A stretch of 64,000 nt of DNA from Loripinus fragilis (Eukaryota; Mollusca; Bivalvia; Lucinida; Lucinidae). The notes below the pieces were generated by a model. The model did not search any database. It was not told the DNA's origin and saw nothing but the letters and a program-made list of their open reading frames with translations. Location of the stretch: the NCBI GenBank assembly GCA_964019695.1, contig OZ026515.1:138560549-138624548 (forward strand), given 5' to 3'. Shown piece after piece: positions 1-11,280 of this stretch. Each line of letters starts with the position of its first letter. Positions within the stretch are counted from its first letter, which is position 1. The position numbers and the translations under genes were made by a program.

Positions 1-325
1 ATTTTGCACGTGCGGCATGGAACCGTTAAGTAAATCGTCACACTCTGTGAACTTTTCTATAGACATGGCCAAATGTTAGCTGTTGATATGAAAAAATATC
101 TTATATTCGATATTTGTGACTCCTTAACCATTTTTGGGAGGTTCAAAGGGTGGTGCGTTTTCATTGGACATGAGTATATTTTAAAGGTTGATAATATCAA
201 GTTGCTAAACATTTAATTCAACGTCCACTAGTGCAAATATTTTAGCTCAATTTTTATTAGTAATTAATATTTTTACCAAATATTGTGAGTATCTTCTGCA
301 CCCTTTTTGAATATTCAAATATTCT
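1..325. other. No gene seen
   Basis: AT-rich sequence with no open frame of note, no repeat shared with the rest of the window and no splice-flanked frame that I could recognise. Confidence 0.5.
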
Positions 326-338
326 TCTAACAAATTGA

Positions 339-529
339 TTTTTGTTTGTTTCAATGCTTTACGTCACAGTCAACAATTTTCAGTCAATCATGTTGGGATG
401 GGTCTTCCTCAGTTGAACCAGTACACTATCTTGCTCAAGGACACAATACATTGACTGGCGGGGAGTCTCGAACTAGCAACCCTTCAATCCCCAGTCTAAC
501 GCTCTACCAACTGAGCCACTGCACTCAGG
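339..529 (-). mobile_element. tRNA-derived SINE (family 1), full length
   Basis: Read on the - strand, the element opens with a tRNA-like head that has an A box (TGGCTCAGTTGGTAGAGC) and a B-box-like AGTTCGAGACT. It continues through a body with CTTGAGCAAGA and GGTTCAACTGAGG and ends with GACGTAAAG followed by an AAACAAACAAA tail. It is flanked by a 13-bp direct repeat, TCTAACAAATTGA, at 326-338 and 530-542, which is a target site duplication. Other copies are at 10238, 23558, 44591 and 62325. Confidence 0.85.
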
Positions 530-542
530 TCTAACAAATTGA

Positions 543-2173
543 AAGTTCACCCAATATTGTTCATTTGATAGCACTGCTTTGATGTGTGAATTAAAGACTC
601 TAAGAGGGACACTTAAGTTATACTGTAGGAGTGCATGAAACTTTTTGTCGAAAACCATTTAGTTGATACCATCATTGGCAGGGCTGGCTAATGGTCCTGG
701 AAGCCAAATGCTTATTGAATAAATGGCCAATTAGAAACGCTCAAACTTGAAAAAAGGTCTTTGAGTGTTTTGACTACTTTTGCATTGCCAAGGACATTGA
801 TTGTCCCATCAATTTTCTTTTCCACACTAAGTAGTGCATGCTTTACATTTAAAACGAGAAAAGGCAAATGCTTTCCATTAAAATTCCACACCTTTGCTCA
901 AAACCACCTTCATCCACTCAATGAGTAGATAATTGACTATAATCATAATGGTTAGTCGGTAATTAAGCATACTGTCAGCTATTGTGGTTGTGATGTCATA
1001 CATTTAGTAAGCCAAGTATGCATGACACAACCACTTTTTGTATTAAAATAAGACCCGCTGTAAATCATCAAAGCATCTGAGACCTTTAAGGCTAGTATTT
1101 ACTGCTAAAAAGAAAATGTGCATACCAGATGGTTTATCGGACTAGTGTTTTATAATTTTGTACTACTGCACTACTACAAGGAATTTCCCAGTCTTGTTTC
1201 CCCATCTTCCCTGTGTAAAAAAATTTAAGGAAATATTAAAAAATCTTACCTACCGTCGCTATTTTAAAAATTCATGTAACATATGCTTCCTAACCCGGTA
1301 ACTGGTGTACTGAAGGTTTTCACGGTTTTACAAAGGAATTCCAGTGCGGTTTCATAATTTGAAAGCCACAACCCAAAAAGCAATCCCTTGTCTATATTCA
1401 GTTAGAAAAATTTGCATTTTTAGGGTTTCATCTAAAAATAATCCCTATTAATGAAGTAACCCAAAAAGTGACAATTAAAATTTGGTACCAGTTATCAAGG
1501 CATCACCATCTTTTTGAATAATTTAAATATTTTAATCGTTTTATGCTAATAGAAGACTTCAACCTTTGTCTCGAACAAATAAACATCAGTTTTTGTTTGC
1601 TTTTGTTTCCATTTCTGTAAAGGCTGCATTTAAAAATACCTCAATCAAAAAAGTTCATTTGGGCAAAAATTTCACAGTAAAATGCAAAATGTGGGATAAC
1701 ATCCAAAATCTTGAAGCAACAAAGCTAATTTTCGTGGTGTGTCATTTTTTTAAAACAAACTTTCTAGTTCTACAAGCAAAATTGATGAAGAATGTTCTAA
1801 CTGCTTGTGCTGACTACCCCGATAACTGGTAGCTAGGATTCCATGGTATCTACCACCTTAATACTTATCAACCATTTGCCAATAAAAGATAGCTTTTCAA
1901 ATATTTTCCTTCTTTGATGCTTTTACCTTGATATGTCCTCTAACTATTCACAACCTTGAAAGAGTGTCAATAAATTTTCTGTGTTTAATGAGGACTTAAT
2001 ATTGACAAAACATTAGCAAACAAATTTAAAATGAGCTTTAAAGTAGCAGCATATAATGAGATAACACATCTTAATTAAATGGCAATTAACAATTCTAACA
2101 TGTCCCATATACAGACTAGACATGATTATTTAATTTACACATACAGTGGGGACACCTGATTTGCTGTCTCTTC
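543..2173. other. No gene seen
   Basis: AT-rich intergenic sequence. The frame at 1566-1832 starts without a convincing ATG, has no recognisable domain and looks like chance. Confidence 0.4.
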
Positions 2174-2291
2174 TCAACACTCTGACTTCTTCGCAAGTTT
2201 TAAGATGCGTCCAGTGTGAACAAAAGTCACAATTCCTCTCATTGTACCAATCTGACGAACACAGTCTTCTGTCTCATCTTCAAGTTTTCTC
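2174..2291 (-). other. Orphan exon-like frame, unidentified
   Basis: On the - strand, a TAG at 2292-2294 could act as a splice acceptor. It is followed in phase 0 by an open frame of 38 codons ending in TGA at 2174-2176. The translation includes LEDETEDCVRQIGTMRG and IVTFVHTGRILKLAKKSEC. It has balanced charged and hydrophobic residues and reads like protein rather than random AT-rich sequence, while the opposite strand is broken by stops. The upstream pyrimidine tract is poor and I do not recognise a family. It may be a last exon or a relic. Confidence 0.25.
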
Positions 2292-2629
2292 TATTTCAGA
2301 CAGTTAAGGCTTCATATACTTTTAATATAAAAATATGGATTCCATTTACGGCAATCAAGTGATTTTAGTTTGTTACGTGGTAAGTCATGCAGGCGCTAAT
2401 TCAAGCAGAAGAGATATTTTTGAATACCGATTGTTATAATAAATAAATGAGTTGCATTGATATGGGGGTAGGGACAAATAAGGAAAATTGGAAATAAAAG
2501 ACCTTTGTTTAAACATCACTTGCGCTCACAAATAAGTCTTGACATTTTTCTTCAAATTGCTGATGAGTGTGTGGAGTGACTTCCCGGTTACTGAAGCGGA
2601 AATATAAACAACTGATAAGTGGAGAGACA

Positions 2630-2911
2630 TAAGAAAGACTGTGTGATAACTATTGGTGTCGATATCATGGACATGTCAATATCATGGGAATGTAGTATAT
2701 ACACCGATAACTGTGTTATTGAGCATTTTTTTGCCTAAATATCACACGAGGGGTCAGCAAAATACAGTCCTAAGAAAGACTGTGTGATAACTATTGGTGT
2801 CGATATCATGGACATGTCAATATCATGGGAATGTAGTATATACACCGATAACTGTGTTATTGAGCATTTTTTGCCTAAATATCACACGAGGGGTCAGCAA
2901 AATACAGTCCT
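2630..2911. repeat. Tandem duplication, 141-bp unit
   Basis: Two nearly identical copies, 2630-2770 and 2771-2911, differ mainly by one T in a T-run. Each unit has an imperfect inverted core, with GATAACTATTGGTGT facing ACACCGATAACTGTG. The near-identity suggests a recent duplication. Confidence 0.85.
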
Positions 2912-3116
2912 AAGCTAAGTAGATGCTGTATTGATCTGACCCTGTGTTGATTCCCAAAATTTAACAAGACAAATTCGACGAATTTATATCCCCCGACGCA
3001 GGGTTATTTGAGAGAAACATGTAAAATACAAAACATAAACCCCATTTATCTAACCCTTGGTTCACCTTCAGTATTATTCAGATCATAACAAACACCTGTC
3101 AAGTATGTTTTAGTGC

Positions 3117-4010
3117 TTAGTTTAATAAAAAAAATATACTTACATCTGCACAATTTCAGTATCTGACCTTTAAACCCAACCCCAGAGGTCAAGGGTGTGT
3201 GTAAATTCAAAGTGTTACCTTGCATGTAGGTCTACACTTCTTCCACTTTAATTTGATATGCAACATGACCACTTTTAGAAAAGAAAAATAAAATGACCTT
3301 TTGACCTCACCTCATAGGTCATTGGTGTGTGTAATGACAGCATGTCTGCTTTCATGGTGCTCTGTGCTCAATTCCCTTTAATTTGATATGCAACATGACT
3401 ACTTTCGGAAAAAGATATAGTTTGACCTTTTGACCCCACCCCCTGGGTCGAGGGTGTGTCTGTGGGCAAAATATTTGCTACCATGTTGCTGCCAGCGTTG
3501 TCAGCTTTAATTTGATATGCAACATGACTACTTTCAGAAAAATATATAGTTTGACCTTTTGACCCCACCCCCTGGGTCGAGGGTGTGTCTGTGGGCAAAA
3601 TATTTGCTACCATGTTGCTGCCAGCGTTGTCAGCTTTAATTTGATATGCAACATGACTACTTTCAGAAAAATATATAGTTTGACCTTTTGACCCCACCCC
3701 CTGGGTCGAGGGTGTGTCTGTGGGCAATATATTTGCTACCATGTTGTTGCTAGCGTCGTCAGCTTTAATTTGATATGCAACATGACCATATTCTGAAAAA
3801 ACTTAATTTTGGCCTCAGCCTCACCCCCTAAGTCCACCCAACAGGCTCGGACCCAGGCCTTCAAACTAAAATCCCGTTTGATATGTTTCATATCTATTGC
3901 TGTTCTGCCTGTATGCAAAATTTCAGCAAAAAATATTAACAATTGCCTTAGTAATTGCGAAATTTAAATATTTGACCTTTGACCCCTTAGGTGGGGTCAA
4001 AGGGGGTGGG
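3117..4010. repeat. 129-bp satellite array
   Basis: Unit starts (TTTAATTTGATATGCAAC) fall at 3247, 3377, 3506, 3635 and 3764, a period of 129-130 bp. Diverged units extend either side from about 3117 to 4010. Each unit carries TTTGACC motifs and a GGGTCGAGGGTGTG block. Because 129 is divisible by three, the - strand shows a repetitive open frame at 3368-3742; this is a by-product of the period, not a gene. Confidence 0.85.
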
Positions 4011-4286
4011 GTAAAACTTTGACACTGCCATGTATATCTACAGGCACTTGGCAATCATGGGCTAATAGTGAGAATTTGTTAAATATAATAGCTTTGATGA
4101 AATGTGAAGATCATCACACAAAAAAGCTAATATAGGTTTTGCCTTATAATTGCCTATACTTAAACAAGGGCAATAACTCAAGTGTTAAGGGGTCGATTTT
4201 AACCAAACTTATAGGATATCGAGAGTTCATGGTACTTATCATTTGTACCAAGAATGAATCAAATCTGACCAATAGACATTACATAG

Positions 4287-4722
4287 AAGATTCAAGATTG
4301 TGAGTTATATGAAAGTGTTAGAGAAAAGTTAAGAGTAAGACTATTCCAGAGTGGTGGTATATTTGAATTCAAAGCAAGTGTCTTCTTGGAAATACTGAAA
4401 GAGGACACATATGAGCAAGAAAGAATCAATATTATGGCGGTATTAGAGGACTACATAAGGGAAACAAAAAGATTTGAAAAAAATTAAGTAAAACAACAAA
4501 TATTTTAACAACCGAACCAGACACACGAGCTCAACAATTTTTTTAATGTACCTGCGAGTCTTTACCTGCAGAAAATTTACCGGAGAATAGTTGACTACTT
4601 GCGAGATAATACGGCCAAAGGGCTGTTAACAACAACTACTGAGATATGGTTCCAGACAGACAAGAAGTGTGGACGGCAAGGTTGGAAATCGACCGGTCAA
4701 TATGCATATTACTGGTTTTAAC
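4287..4722 (+). pseudogene. ENY2/Sus1-like relic
   Basis: Two protein-like blocks lie in the same frame. The first (4287-4487) reads REKLRVRLFQSGGIFEFKAS and then LEILKEDTYEQERINIMAVL and ends in TAA. The second (4545-4722) reads VPASLYLQKIYRRIVDYLRD. In order and spacing they resemble the helices of ENY2/Sus1, the small subunit of the SAGA deubiquitinase module and TREX-2 export complex, including the region around its LLRAKLIECGW and VP-start helices. Stops and a filler stretch separate the blocks, and no upstream ATG or good splice sites are visible. Best read as a decayed copy; the family assignment is from remembered sequence and is tentative. Confidence 0.35.
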
Positions 4723-5036
4723 CGGTTATTACTGGTCGATTGGTGGTCAATTGGTCGATTGAAAAAACTTGGTTGATGTGAAGATACTTGGCATTATTTA
4801 TCACCTATTTACTGAACTCTCTAAAGATTCAAAGTAGTTTGCTATAAGATAATTCACTGAGGTTTAACAGAAAATGTGTTGTATTTTTAGTTGATTTTGC
4901 TTTAAAAAAGTATTAATAATTAATAAGCCGTAAAATAAACAAAAATGAAATGTCAATAGTTTTTGATCCTCAGTTCAGACTAACAGTCTTGAACTTATTT
5001 TCTATTAACCATTAATAAAAAAGGTAAATTCAAGTA

Positions 5037-5273
5037 AGGCTTAAATGAAATGTATGTGTGGTTCCTGTTGGCCTACCTACCCTAATTTTTTTAATCCTAC
5101 CCTAAACATTAAAATGGTCTTTGGAGAAAAAATGCCTAAAATGGACACTTTTTCAGATTTTGTCACTATTTTCTTTGTTAAATGTTATAACAAAATTTAA
5201 TAATTTCCCTACCTACCTATCCCAAATTTTGTTGGTATGCAACAGGAACCACACATATATTTCATTTAGGCCT
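5037..5273. mobile_element. MITE M1, copy 1
   Basis: A 237-bp element with inverted ends: it starts AGGCTTAAATGAAATGTATG and ends in the complement of TGTGTGGTTCCTGTTGC plus CATTTAGGCCT. It has no coding capacity. The same family recurs at 5356-5591 and in TTC1 intron 4 at 18700-18935. Confidence 0.85.
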
Positions 5274-5355
5274 AATGAAAATAAATAATTTTTAAAACTA
5301 GCTATTTTCATAGAAATAAAAAAAATTATTTAAATCAAGGACTTATTTTAAAATG

Positions 5356-5591
5356 AGGCTTAAATGAAATATATGTGTGGTTCCTGTTGCCTACCTACCT
5401 ATATTTTTTTAAACCTACCCTAAACATTAAAATGGTCTTTGGAGAAAAAATACCTAAAATGGGCACGTTTTCAGATTTTGTCACCGTTTTCTTTGTTAAA
5501 TGTTATAACAAAATTTAATAATTTCCCTACCTACCTACCCTAAATTTTGTTGGTATGCAACAGGAACCACACATATAACTCATTTAGGCCT
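5356..5591. mobile_element. MITE M1, copy 2
   Basis: Same orientation as copy 1 and only 82 bp away, with the inverted ends preserved. The pair suggests either independent insertions close together or a local duplication. Confidence 0.85.
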
Positions 5592-6257
5592 GAGAGAAAT
5601 TTAAAAAAAATCAATACTTCCAATTGATCATCAAAGAGGTCATCATGTACAAATAAAAGATGCTGTATTAGTTAAAATTCAAATTGGTTTGGATTCTTGC
5701 CTGAAGAGACAAAGGTGTGAAAATTATAAAGAAAACACTTAATGTTGAACAATATATCAGATATATCAAGGAGTTATTTTTTCACTTTAAATACCCTAAA
5801 ACAAACAAAACTGTCAAAATACCTGGCATGTCTCTCAGACTGAAGAAGGTGTGTCCAGTTTGTAACACCTATCCAATCAGTGAGATTTTAATGTATTGGC
5901 TAATTAAGTGGCATCTGTGTGTATATAGAGGTGTGAAAGTGTGGTCATTCAGTTATCTGCTAGTATCAGTTAACCAAGTGTCATTAACTTATAAAAGTTA
6001 TTGTCTCAAAATTGAGCAAAAAAACCTGTATGGTTATTCTATTCTGCCTTTGATGATGCAATAAAAACTAGTGTTAGGTGCATGGACTGTAATGCAGAAC
6101 TCAGTGCTGGGTCTTGAGACGGAAATCTCACCATGAAAAGTGTTGCAGTGATAATTTTTCATTTTGAAGGAATGAGTTTTTCAAGTGCACATGATTTGAA
6201 ACAATGGGATTTTTTGGATAACAATGAGATTTTTTCAGAATTTGCACAATTTATTCG

Positions 6258-6572
6258 TCAACATATATTAACTATTCTCACAATAAAACAACTGGTTGCG
6301 AAAAGGCCTTCTCTGACTAGATGTGCACAAACATGCTCGGTACAGATATTACAGAACATAAAATCCTTTTCTTGGTTGTATTTAAGCCATGAATATAATT
6401 TAAACCATTTAGGAATAAATTTATTGGTCGGTGGTTGTTTCGGCGTATCTTCCAGGGGGGCTGGTTTTGTTTGGTCATTTGAACTATTTTCTGATTCATC
6501 AGAACTACCGCGGAATACCTCAATAATTGAACGCTGATCTTTTGATCGACAAAGTTTCTTCTTTGGTGGCAT
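6258..6572 (-). CDS. First exon of a zinc-finger/hAT-derived-type protein (partial or decayed)
   Basis: The frame begins MPPKKKLCRSKDQRSI at an ATG (6570-6572), has an acidic serine-rich linker, then KWFKLYSWLKYNQEKDFMFC and CNICTEH. An aromatic-rich W-x(4)-W block followed by a CxxC is typical of the N-terminal zinc finger of KIAA1586/C17orf113/ZNF862-type proteins, which descend from hAT transposases. The second half of the finger is not recognisable and the frame stops at 6258, so either the exon splices out near the CxxC or the gene is broken. Upstream on the same strand lies a duplicated promoter-like module (6621-6858). No downstream exon was found to 5.6 kb. Confidence 0.4.
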   Translation of the reverse strand: MPPKKKLCRSKDQRSIIEVFRGSSDESENSSNDQTKPAPLEDTPKQPPTNKFIPKWFKLYSWLKYNQEKDFMFCNICTEHVCAHLVREGLFATSCFIVRIVNIC

Positions 6573-6620
6573 TGCAGACGATTATTTGACTGACTACTCA
6601 AACCGGAACCATGCGAAAAA

Positions 6621-6858
6621 AATTGAGATGCTTACCTGCTTCGTAATTGTTCGAAATACAATAATCTCGCGAGCTGGGAGACATCGAAGTAATGTGCAAC
6701 AAAATGCGTGACGTATGCGATTTTGCTAAGCGGTGTTAAAATTGAGATGCTTACCTGCTTCGTAACTGTGTCAAAGTACGACATTCTCGCGAGTTGGGAG
6801 CCATCCAAATAATGTGCAACAAAATGTGTGACGTAAGCGATTTTGTGAAGCGGTGTTA
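6621..6858 (-). promoter_or_regulatory. Duplicated promoter-like module with TCTCGCGAG boxes
   Basis: Two adjacent copies (6621-6738 and 6740-6858) each hold a TCTCGCGAG box (6665-6673; 6785-6793), matching the TCTCGCGAGA core promoter element of animals. Each also has an ATF/CREB-like TGACGTA (6709-6715; 6829-6836), and each carries on the - strand a consensus 5' splice site GCAG|GTAAGC (about 6630-6639 and 6749-6758). The order suggests a promoter plus short 5' noncoding exon that was tandemly duplicated, firing toward the 6258-6572 exon. A transcript using the outer donor could splice to an AG near 6600, giving an intron of about 155 bp. This reading is inference. Confidence 0.5.
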
Positions 6859-8480
6859 CTGTAAATATTACACGCTAGGCAGGATACGCTCACCGAAGGA
6901 TTACAACAACTCTGGATATGAGTGCGATTTTTTCTCGCACATCTTAATGAATAATGCGATATTTAGGAAAAATATGCGCTATACGCGCAAATCGCACATG
7001 AAAAATTATCACTGGTGTTGTACCCGTGGACTGTCGCTACGTCGACAAGGCGGCTGGATTACCACTACTTAATACATATGGACAGCAACTGTACCTGTAA
7101 CCAGTCGCCGATGACAACCACCCGTGCGTGGAGCAACACCAATAGCGGACAACCTGCCTCTACCTTCCCAACTACGAAACCAGACGGACGTGTTCTATAC
7201 ACAGCAAGGAAGGTAAGGGCACTTTTACATCAAAAGTGCCCTTGGCAGGGGCAAAACAGTATTTTTTTTCTGTTTTCAATAAGAACATAAAACATGAACA
7301 AATATCTCAATCCACTACAAAAACATCTCTTAGAATTTTCAATCGACCACTCAGATTCGTATTGACCAGTATTGACCACATGCTGGTTACGAATCTGCAG
7401 CAATTTATATACCCCACCCACTATCAAAAATAGCACATCGCTCTGTCAATCGCTCAGTTCTCAAACTAATTTATCTTACCGACTTGTACTCATACTGCAA
7501 GGATCGTGCAGCAGCATCCGCCATGCTGACAAATGCTAATCAGAACTGTTAAAGCTCTGATCTTTCTCTTTTGTTTCTTTTCTTTTCTTCTTTTCCAAAA
7601 TCGACATGCGAACGTTTCGGCCCAGGATGTCGCTGCCGCTTACATCAATTTTATTGCTGAAATAAAATTATTATTTATAAAAAGTGAAACGGAATCAAGA
7701 CAAGAATCATCGGTTACTTGAAATAAAATATTAGTCGTTACATATTGCCTATAAATCCTTCTAAAATTATAAAATGATAAAAATGTGAACATTATTTTTT
7801 GTTGAAATGAGCGACTAGGAGTGACAAACCGAAAGTAGCCTGATTTGTCACTACCCACCCTTTCCCCTTTCAATCCAAGAATTCAGTGTCTTTCAACCTG
7901 GCTTTCATCTACCTTTCAAGACTGAAATCGAGATAATTTGAAGGCAATCACATTTCAAGCCGTATATACGAGGTAGGGTACCGAGGTAGCCTGAATCTGT
8001 GCGAATGTTGTAGTTGCCTGAGAAGGCTCAACTCCCAAAGCCTGGGAGAGGCCCGCCACAGCTAGCATTCTGACATCCAAGGACCATTGTACGGTCAAAA
8101 AACTAGTGGGGTATATTGTGAGTTTCCGAACCATACACTGGACACGAAGAGGTCATGCCAGCATAACTGTCGGAGTCTGTTTTTACCTTGTGGAAAGAAG
8201 CCGGAGTGCTCGGAGAAAAGAACCACGGCAAGCTTGCTCGGAACAGACAAACCGAAACAAGCCACTTTGAAGCTGGAGGGGTACACTGCATCATCAGCTC
8301 GACTAAATTTACACAGGAGCCTCAGAGTATGCGTCATAGAACAACTGTTCTCAGCAAGAACCCCAAATATCGCATGTGCTCGGAAAAACCCCACTAAAAA
8401 AGAGAAAAGTCCGAAAATTGATTACATTTTAATAAGGCGCTAAGATGTATTTTGATAAAATAAAAAAAATGCGAATATTC
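6859..8480. other. No gene seen
   Basis: Several short frames on both strands (7015-7290, 7533-7721, 8087-8443 and others) have no recognisable domain, no convincing start and no supporting splice sites. No window repeat was detected here. Confidence 0.35.
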
Positions 8481-9510
8481 CAGATCCAGTCGCAGTGCTA
8501 TCCGGTGTGCCCCAGAAATCGGTCCTAGGCCCGGTCCTGTTCCTCATCTTCACAAATGATCTGCCGGATAACATCAGATCTTCAGTTCGCAGACGATTTT
8601 GTCCTGTATAGGAATATACATTCACTTCAGGATTGTTTGACCTTGCAAGAAGACCTCACCAGCTTAGGACAGTGGGAAGCCTATTGGCAAATGAAATTAA
8701 ACGTAGCCAAATGTCACTCAATGAGAGTGACTCAGCATCAGCATCACAAACAAATTCTTTTTGACTACTCACTACACAATCAAACTTTGGAAAATGTTCA
8801 GTCGGCAAAATACCTTGGTATCCCCATTACAGATAACATGGCTTGGGGTCAGCATGTCTCAGAAATCTCTTCCAAAGCAACTAAGACACTTGGTTTCCTT
8901 CGCAGGAATTTGGCTTTTGCACCTAGGAGTACAAAGGAAGTTGCATACAAAACTTTGGTTCGGCCTAAACTAGAGTATGCAGCACCCATTTGGAGCCCTC
9001 ACTCGAAACTTCGGACAGCAGCCCGCTGGACCTGCAGGAGATGGCGAAACACGAGCAATGTCAGCGAAATGCTTTATGAGCTTGAATGGCTATCTCTTGA
9101 GGCCTGGAGGGACCAGTCCTCCTTGCTTCTCTTTCACAAGATTCATTGTGGAGCAGTGTCTATTGAAAAAGACAAGTATATGACCCCTGCTCACAGTTTG
9201 AAAACTACCAGGTCATCACATAGTGCTCAATACCTCAGACACCAGACATACAGTGATGCCCTAAAGAATTGCTTTTTCCCCCGAACTATTCCACATTGGA
9301 ATAGTCTGTCTCCTTCTGTGGCAAATACCCAGTCCACAGAGGAGTTAAGGGCACTCCTTATTTAAACAAAAATTCAGCCAAAAGTTTTTGTGTTTTTTGT
9401 GTTGTTTTGAGTTGTTGTTTTTGTTTTTTTTTGTCAAAATTACCAAATTCGCACTCCCTGGTGTAATGCTCAAGTATGAGCGAAACCAGTAAAGATAGAA
9501 AGAACGAAAG
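8481..9510 (+). mobile_element. Jockey/CR1-type LINE, 5'-truncated copy 1
   Basis: This matches the longer copy at 56127-57370 from the reverse transcriptase PVP...VLGPVLF region to the 3' end. A short deletion removes the FADD catalytic block (present as LFADDCVLYR in copy 2), and about 29 bp is missing near 9010 in the C-terminal QIEKVQR region, so no functional enzyme can be made. The conserved tail after the stop includes TTCGCACTCCCTGG and CCAGTAAAGATAGAAAG. Confidence 0.85.
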
Positions 9511-9743
9511 AATAAGAAATAATTGAGAATGGATTCTTTTCCAATAAGATAATAGACTATAAATCAATATGTGGAACTCTCTTTTTCTTTTTTTTTCTCC
9601 ATATACTGCCAGACCCTCTTGCAAGTAATATGAAATAAGGCACAACCTTTATGGGGAGCACAGCATTCTTGATCTAGTTTTCTTTTTATGTGTGAGTTCC
9701 ACTAGATATATTGTCCGTTACGTGTAGGTGGTGGTTTGGAATG

Positions 9744-9893
9744 ACCCCCCTGGTAGCTCAGGCAGATAGCGTGCCTGACTAGTGTTCCAGGGATGGTATG
9801 ATTTTGTTGGGGTTTTTTGTCCAAATTTCAAAATTAGCTCTCCCTGGCGAAATGATCAGTTTTGATCGCTGCCAGTAAAGAAGACAGATACTT
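9744..9893 (+). mobile_element. Chimeric SINE with a LINE-derived 3' end
   Basis: The 5' part (CTGGTAGCTCAGGCAGATAGC) looks like a tRNA A-box head. The 3' part, from about 9811, aligns with the 3' end of the LINE copies: AATTAGCTCTCCCTGG, a GATC-centred small hairpin, then GCCAGTAAAGAAGACAGATA. This is the arrangement of a SINE that borrows the recognition tail of its partner LINE. The B box is poorly preserved. Confidence 0.5.
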
Positions 9894-9937
9894 TTATAAA
9901 GTCTCCTTGCCATTCACTATTGTGTTGGTCCCTTGAA

Positions 9938-10068
9938 ACACCCCAAACCACCCCAAAACATTCCAAACCACCCCAAACATCCACCAAACCACCACAAACC
10001 TCCACCAAGCCACCCCAAACCACAACCAAACCACCCCAAACCACCACCAAAGCTCCTCAAACCACATT
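9938..10068. repeat. Low-complexity ACCACCCCAAACC tract
   Basis: About 130 bp of irregular C/A-rich repeats built on CCACCCCAAA and CCACCAAA. It gives long proline/threonine- or tryptophan-rich frames on both strands that are artefacts of composition. Confidence 0.85.
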
Positions 10069-10237
10069 AGATCAGCCTCCCAGGATATATAAGCACACAT
10101 ACCACCCCTCCCCTTCCCCACACTCTCTCTCCGGACCAAGACAACCACAACATTTATTTTCCCCCTTTTCGCTTCCCACCAGCAATTCCTTCGTTAATGT
10201 GCTGTCAAAAAATGAGATCATTAACTATGTATTGCAT

Positions 10238-10374
10238 TACCATTTCGTCCTTGAGCAAGACACATTTATCCTAGCTTAGTACTGGTTCAACCCAGGATAT
10301 AAACTTGGTCCCTATTTAACTAAAAGATTGTTGATATGACGTAAAGAGTCAAATTAAACAAACAAACAAAATTA
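10238..10374 (+). mobile_element. SINE family 1, 3' fragment
   Basis: Contains the body (CTTGAGCAAGACACATTTAT, GGTTCAACCCAGG) and the GACGTAAAG to AAACAAACAAACAAA end of family 1. The tRNA-like head is missing. Confidence 0.8.
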
Positions 10375-10733
10375 CCATTTCGTGGGCATGATAGTATATA
10401 ATTCCCCTTTAGTATAATACATGCACCTAAATTGAATTCAATTAAGTGTTTGGTTTCTCTCCAGTTTGAAAAATATATAGTGAGACAATTTGATGCTTAT
10501 TTGGTTTGATGCGTTTTAAGCTGATCAGAAAGTTTGTGAGCCACTGCCAATATGATTATATGATATCATGACATGTAGTTGAACAACAAAGGCTCAGATT
10601 AACCTGTATAATTAAACAGTCTCACCAGAGTCATCACTGCTCAGTCACAAAAAGTATGTATATGAAGTAGATATTGTTCAAGCCAGATCGAGTATTTACT
10701 CTAGCACTTAACTGGATAGGTCAACATAGGCGT

Positions 10734-11165
10734 TTAACCCTTTGAATACCAGCGACTCCTAATGCGTACTTTGACAAACAAAAAAGACCTGGTGGGGAAG
10801 AGAGAGCTGATTGCTTTGTTTAATTAGTCTTCCTGGTGTCTCGTGATGGTTGAGCGGCTCTTCCTCGAGGTGCCACGGGGTTGTCTGCGGTTTGTGATTG
10901 TGGTATTTCCTGATCATACTCACTTACTATTTCTGAGATGAAATGTCACATAATGTGACATTTCTTCAGGGTCTACACTGTTTGCTGAGACAGAAATGAT
11001 CTTTAGAGAAAGAAATATGATTTTATTGGAAATTTTAACATGTGGCTCCTCATTATATATAATGGACCATCCCAAGTTTATTGTATAAAACCAGAAGAAA
11101 GAATCGTTTAGTTTATAAAGGTTTAAAGTGGGGTTTTGTGCAAATGGGATAAGTACCATTACATC
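10734..11165. mobile_element. MITE M2 split by a Penelope tail fragment
   Basis: The outer parts (10734-10790 and 10933-11165) match the MITE at 32240-32480: TTAACCCTTTGAATACC, a TGTCACATAATGTGACA-type hairpin, CTACACTGTTTGC and ATATAATGGACCATCC. Between them lies about 140 bp of the tail repeat of the window's Penelope-like elements (GGGGAAGAGAGAGCTG to CTGATCATACTCACTTACT), which inserted later. Confidence 0.65.
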
Positions 11166-11280
11166 ATGCGGATCATGGCCTGGCCCATATTAGGTCAAAT
11201 AAAAACCATCTTGATTTAGGGTAACCAGACCCTATCTAAATTTACTGGTGAAACCTAGGATTTTTTAAAGGTTTTCTGGA

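Noticed and set aside
3368..3742. 124-codon repetitive - strand frame
   Set aside because: It exists because the satellite period is divisible by three; the unit is noncoding elsewhere in the array.
5717..6064. 115-codon + strand frame
   Set aside because: No ATG in good context at its start, no domain, AT-rich codon use and no splice support.
9856..10279. Tryptophan/valine- and proline/threonine-rich frames
   Set aside because: Products of the ACCACCCCAAACC low-complexity tract on both strands.
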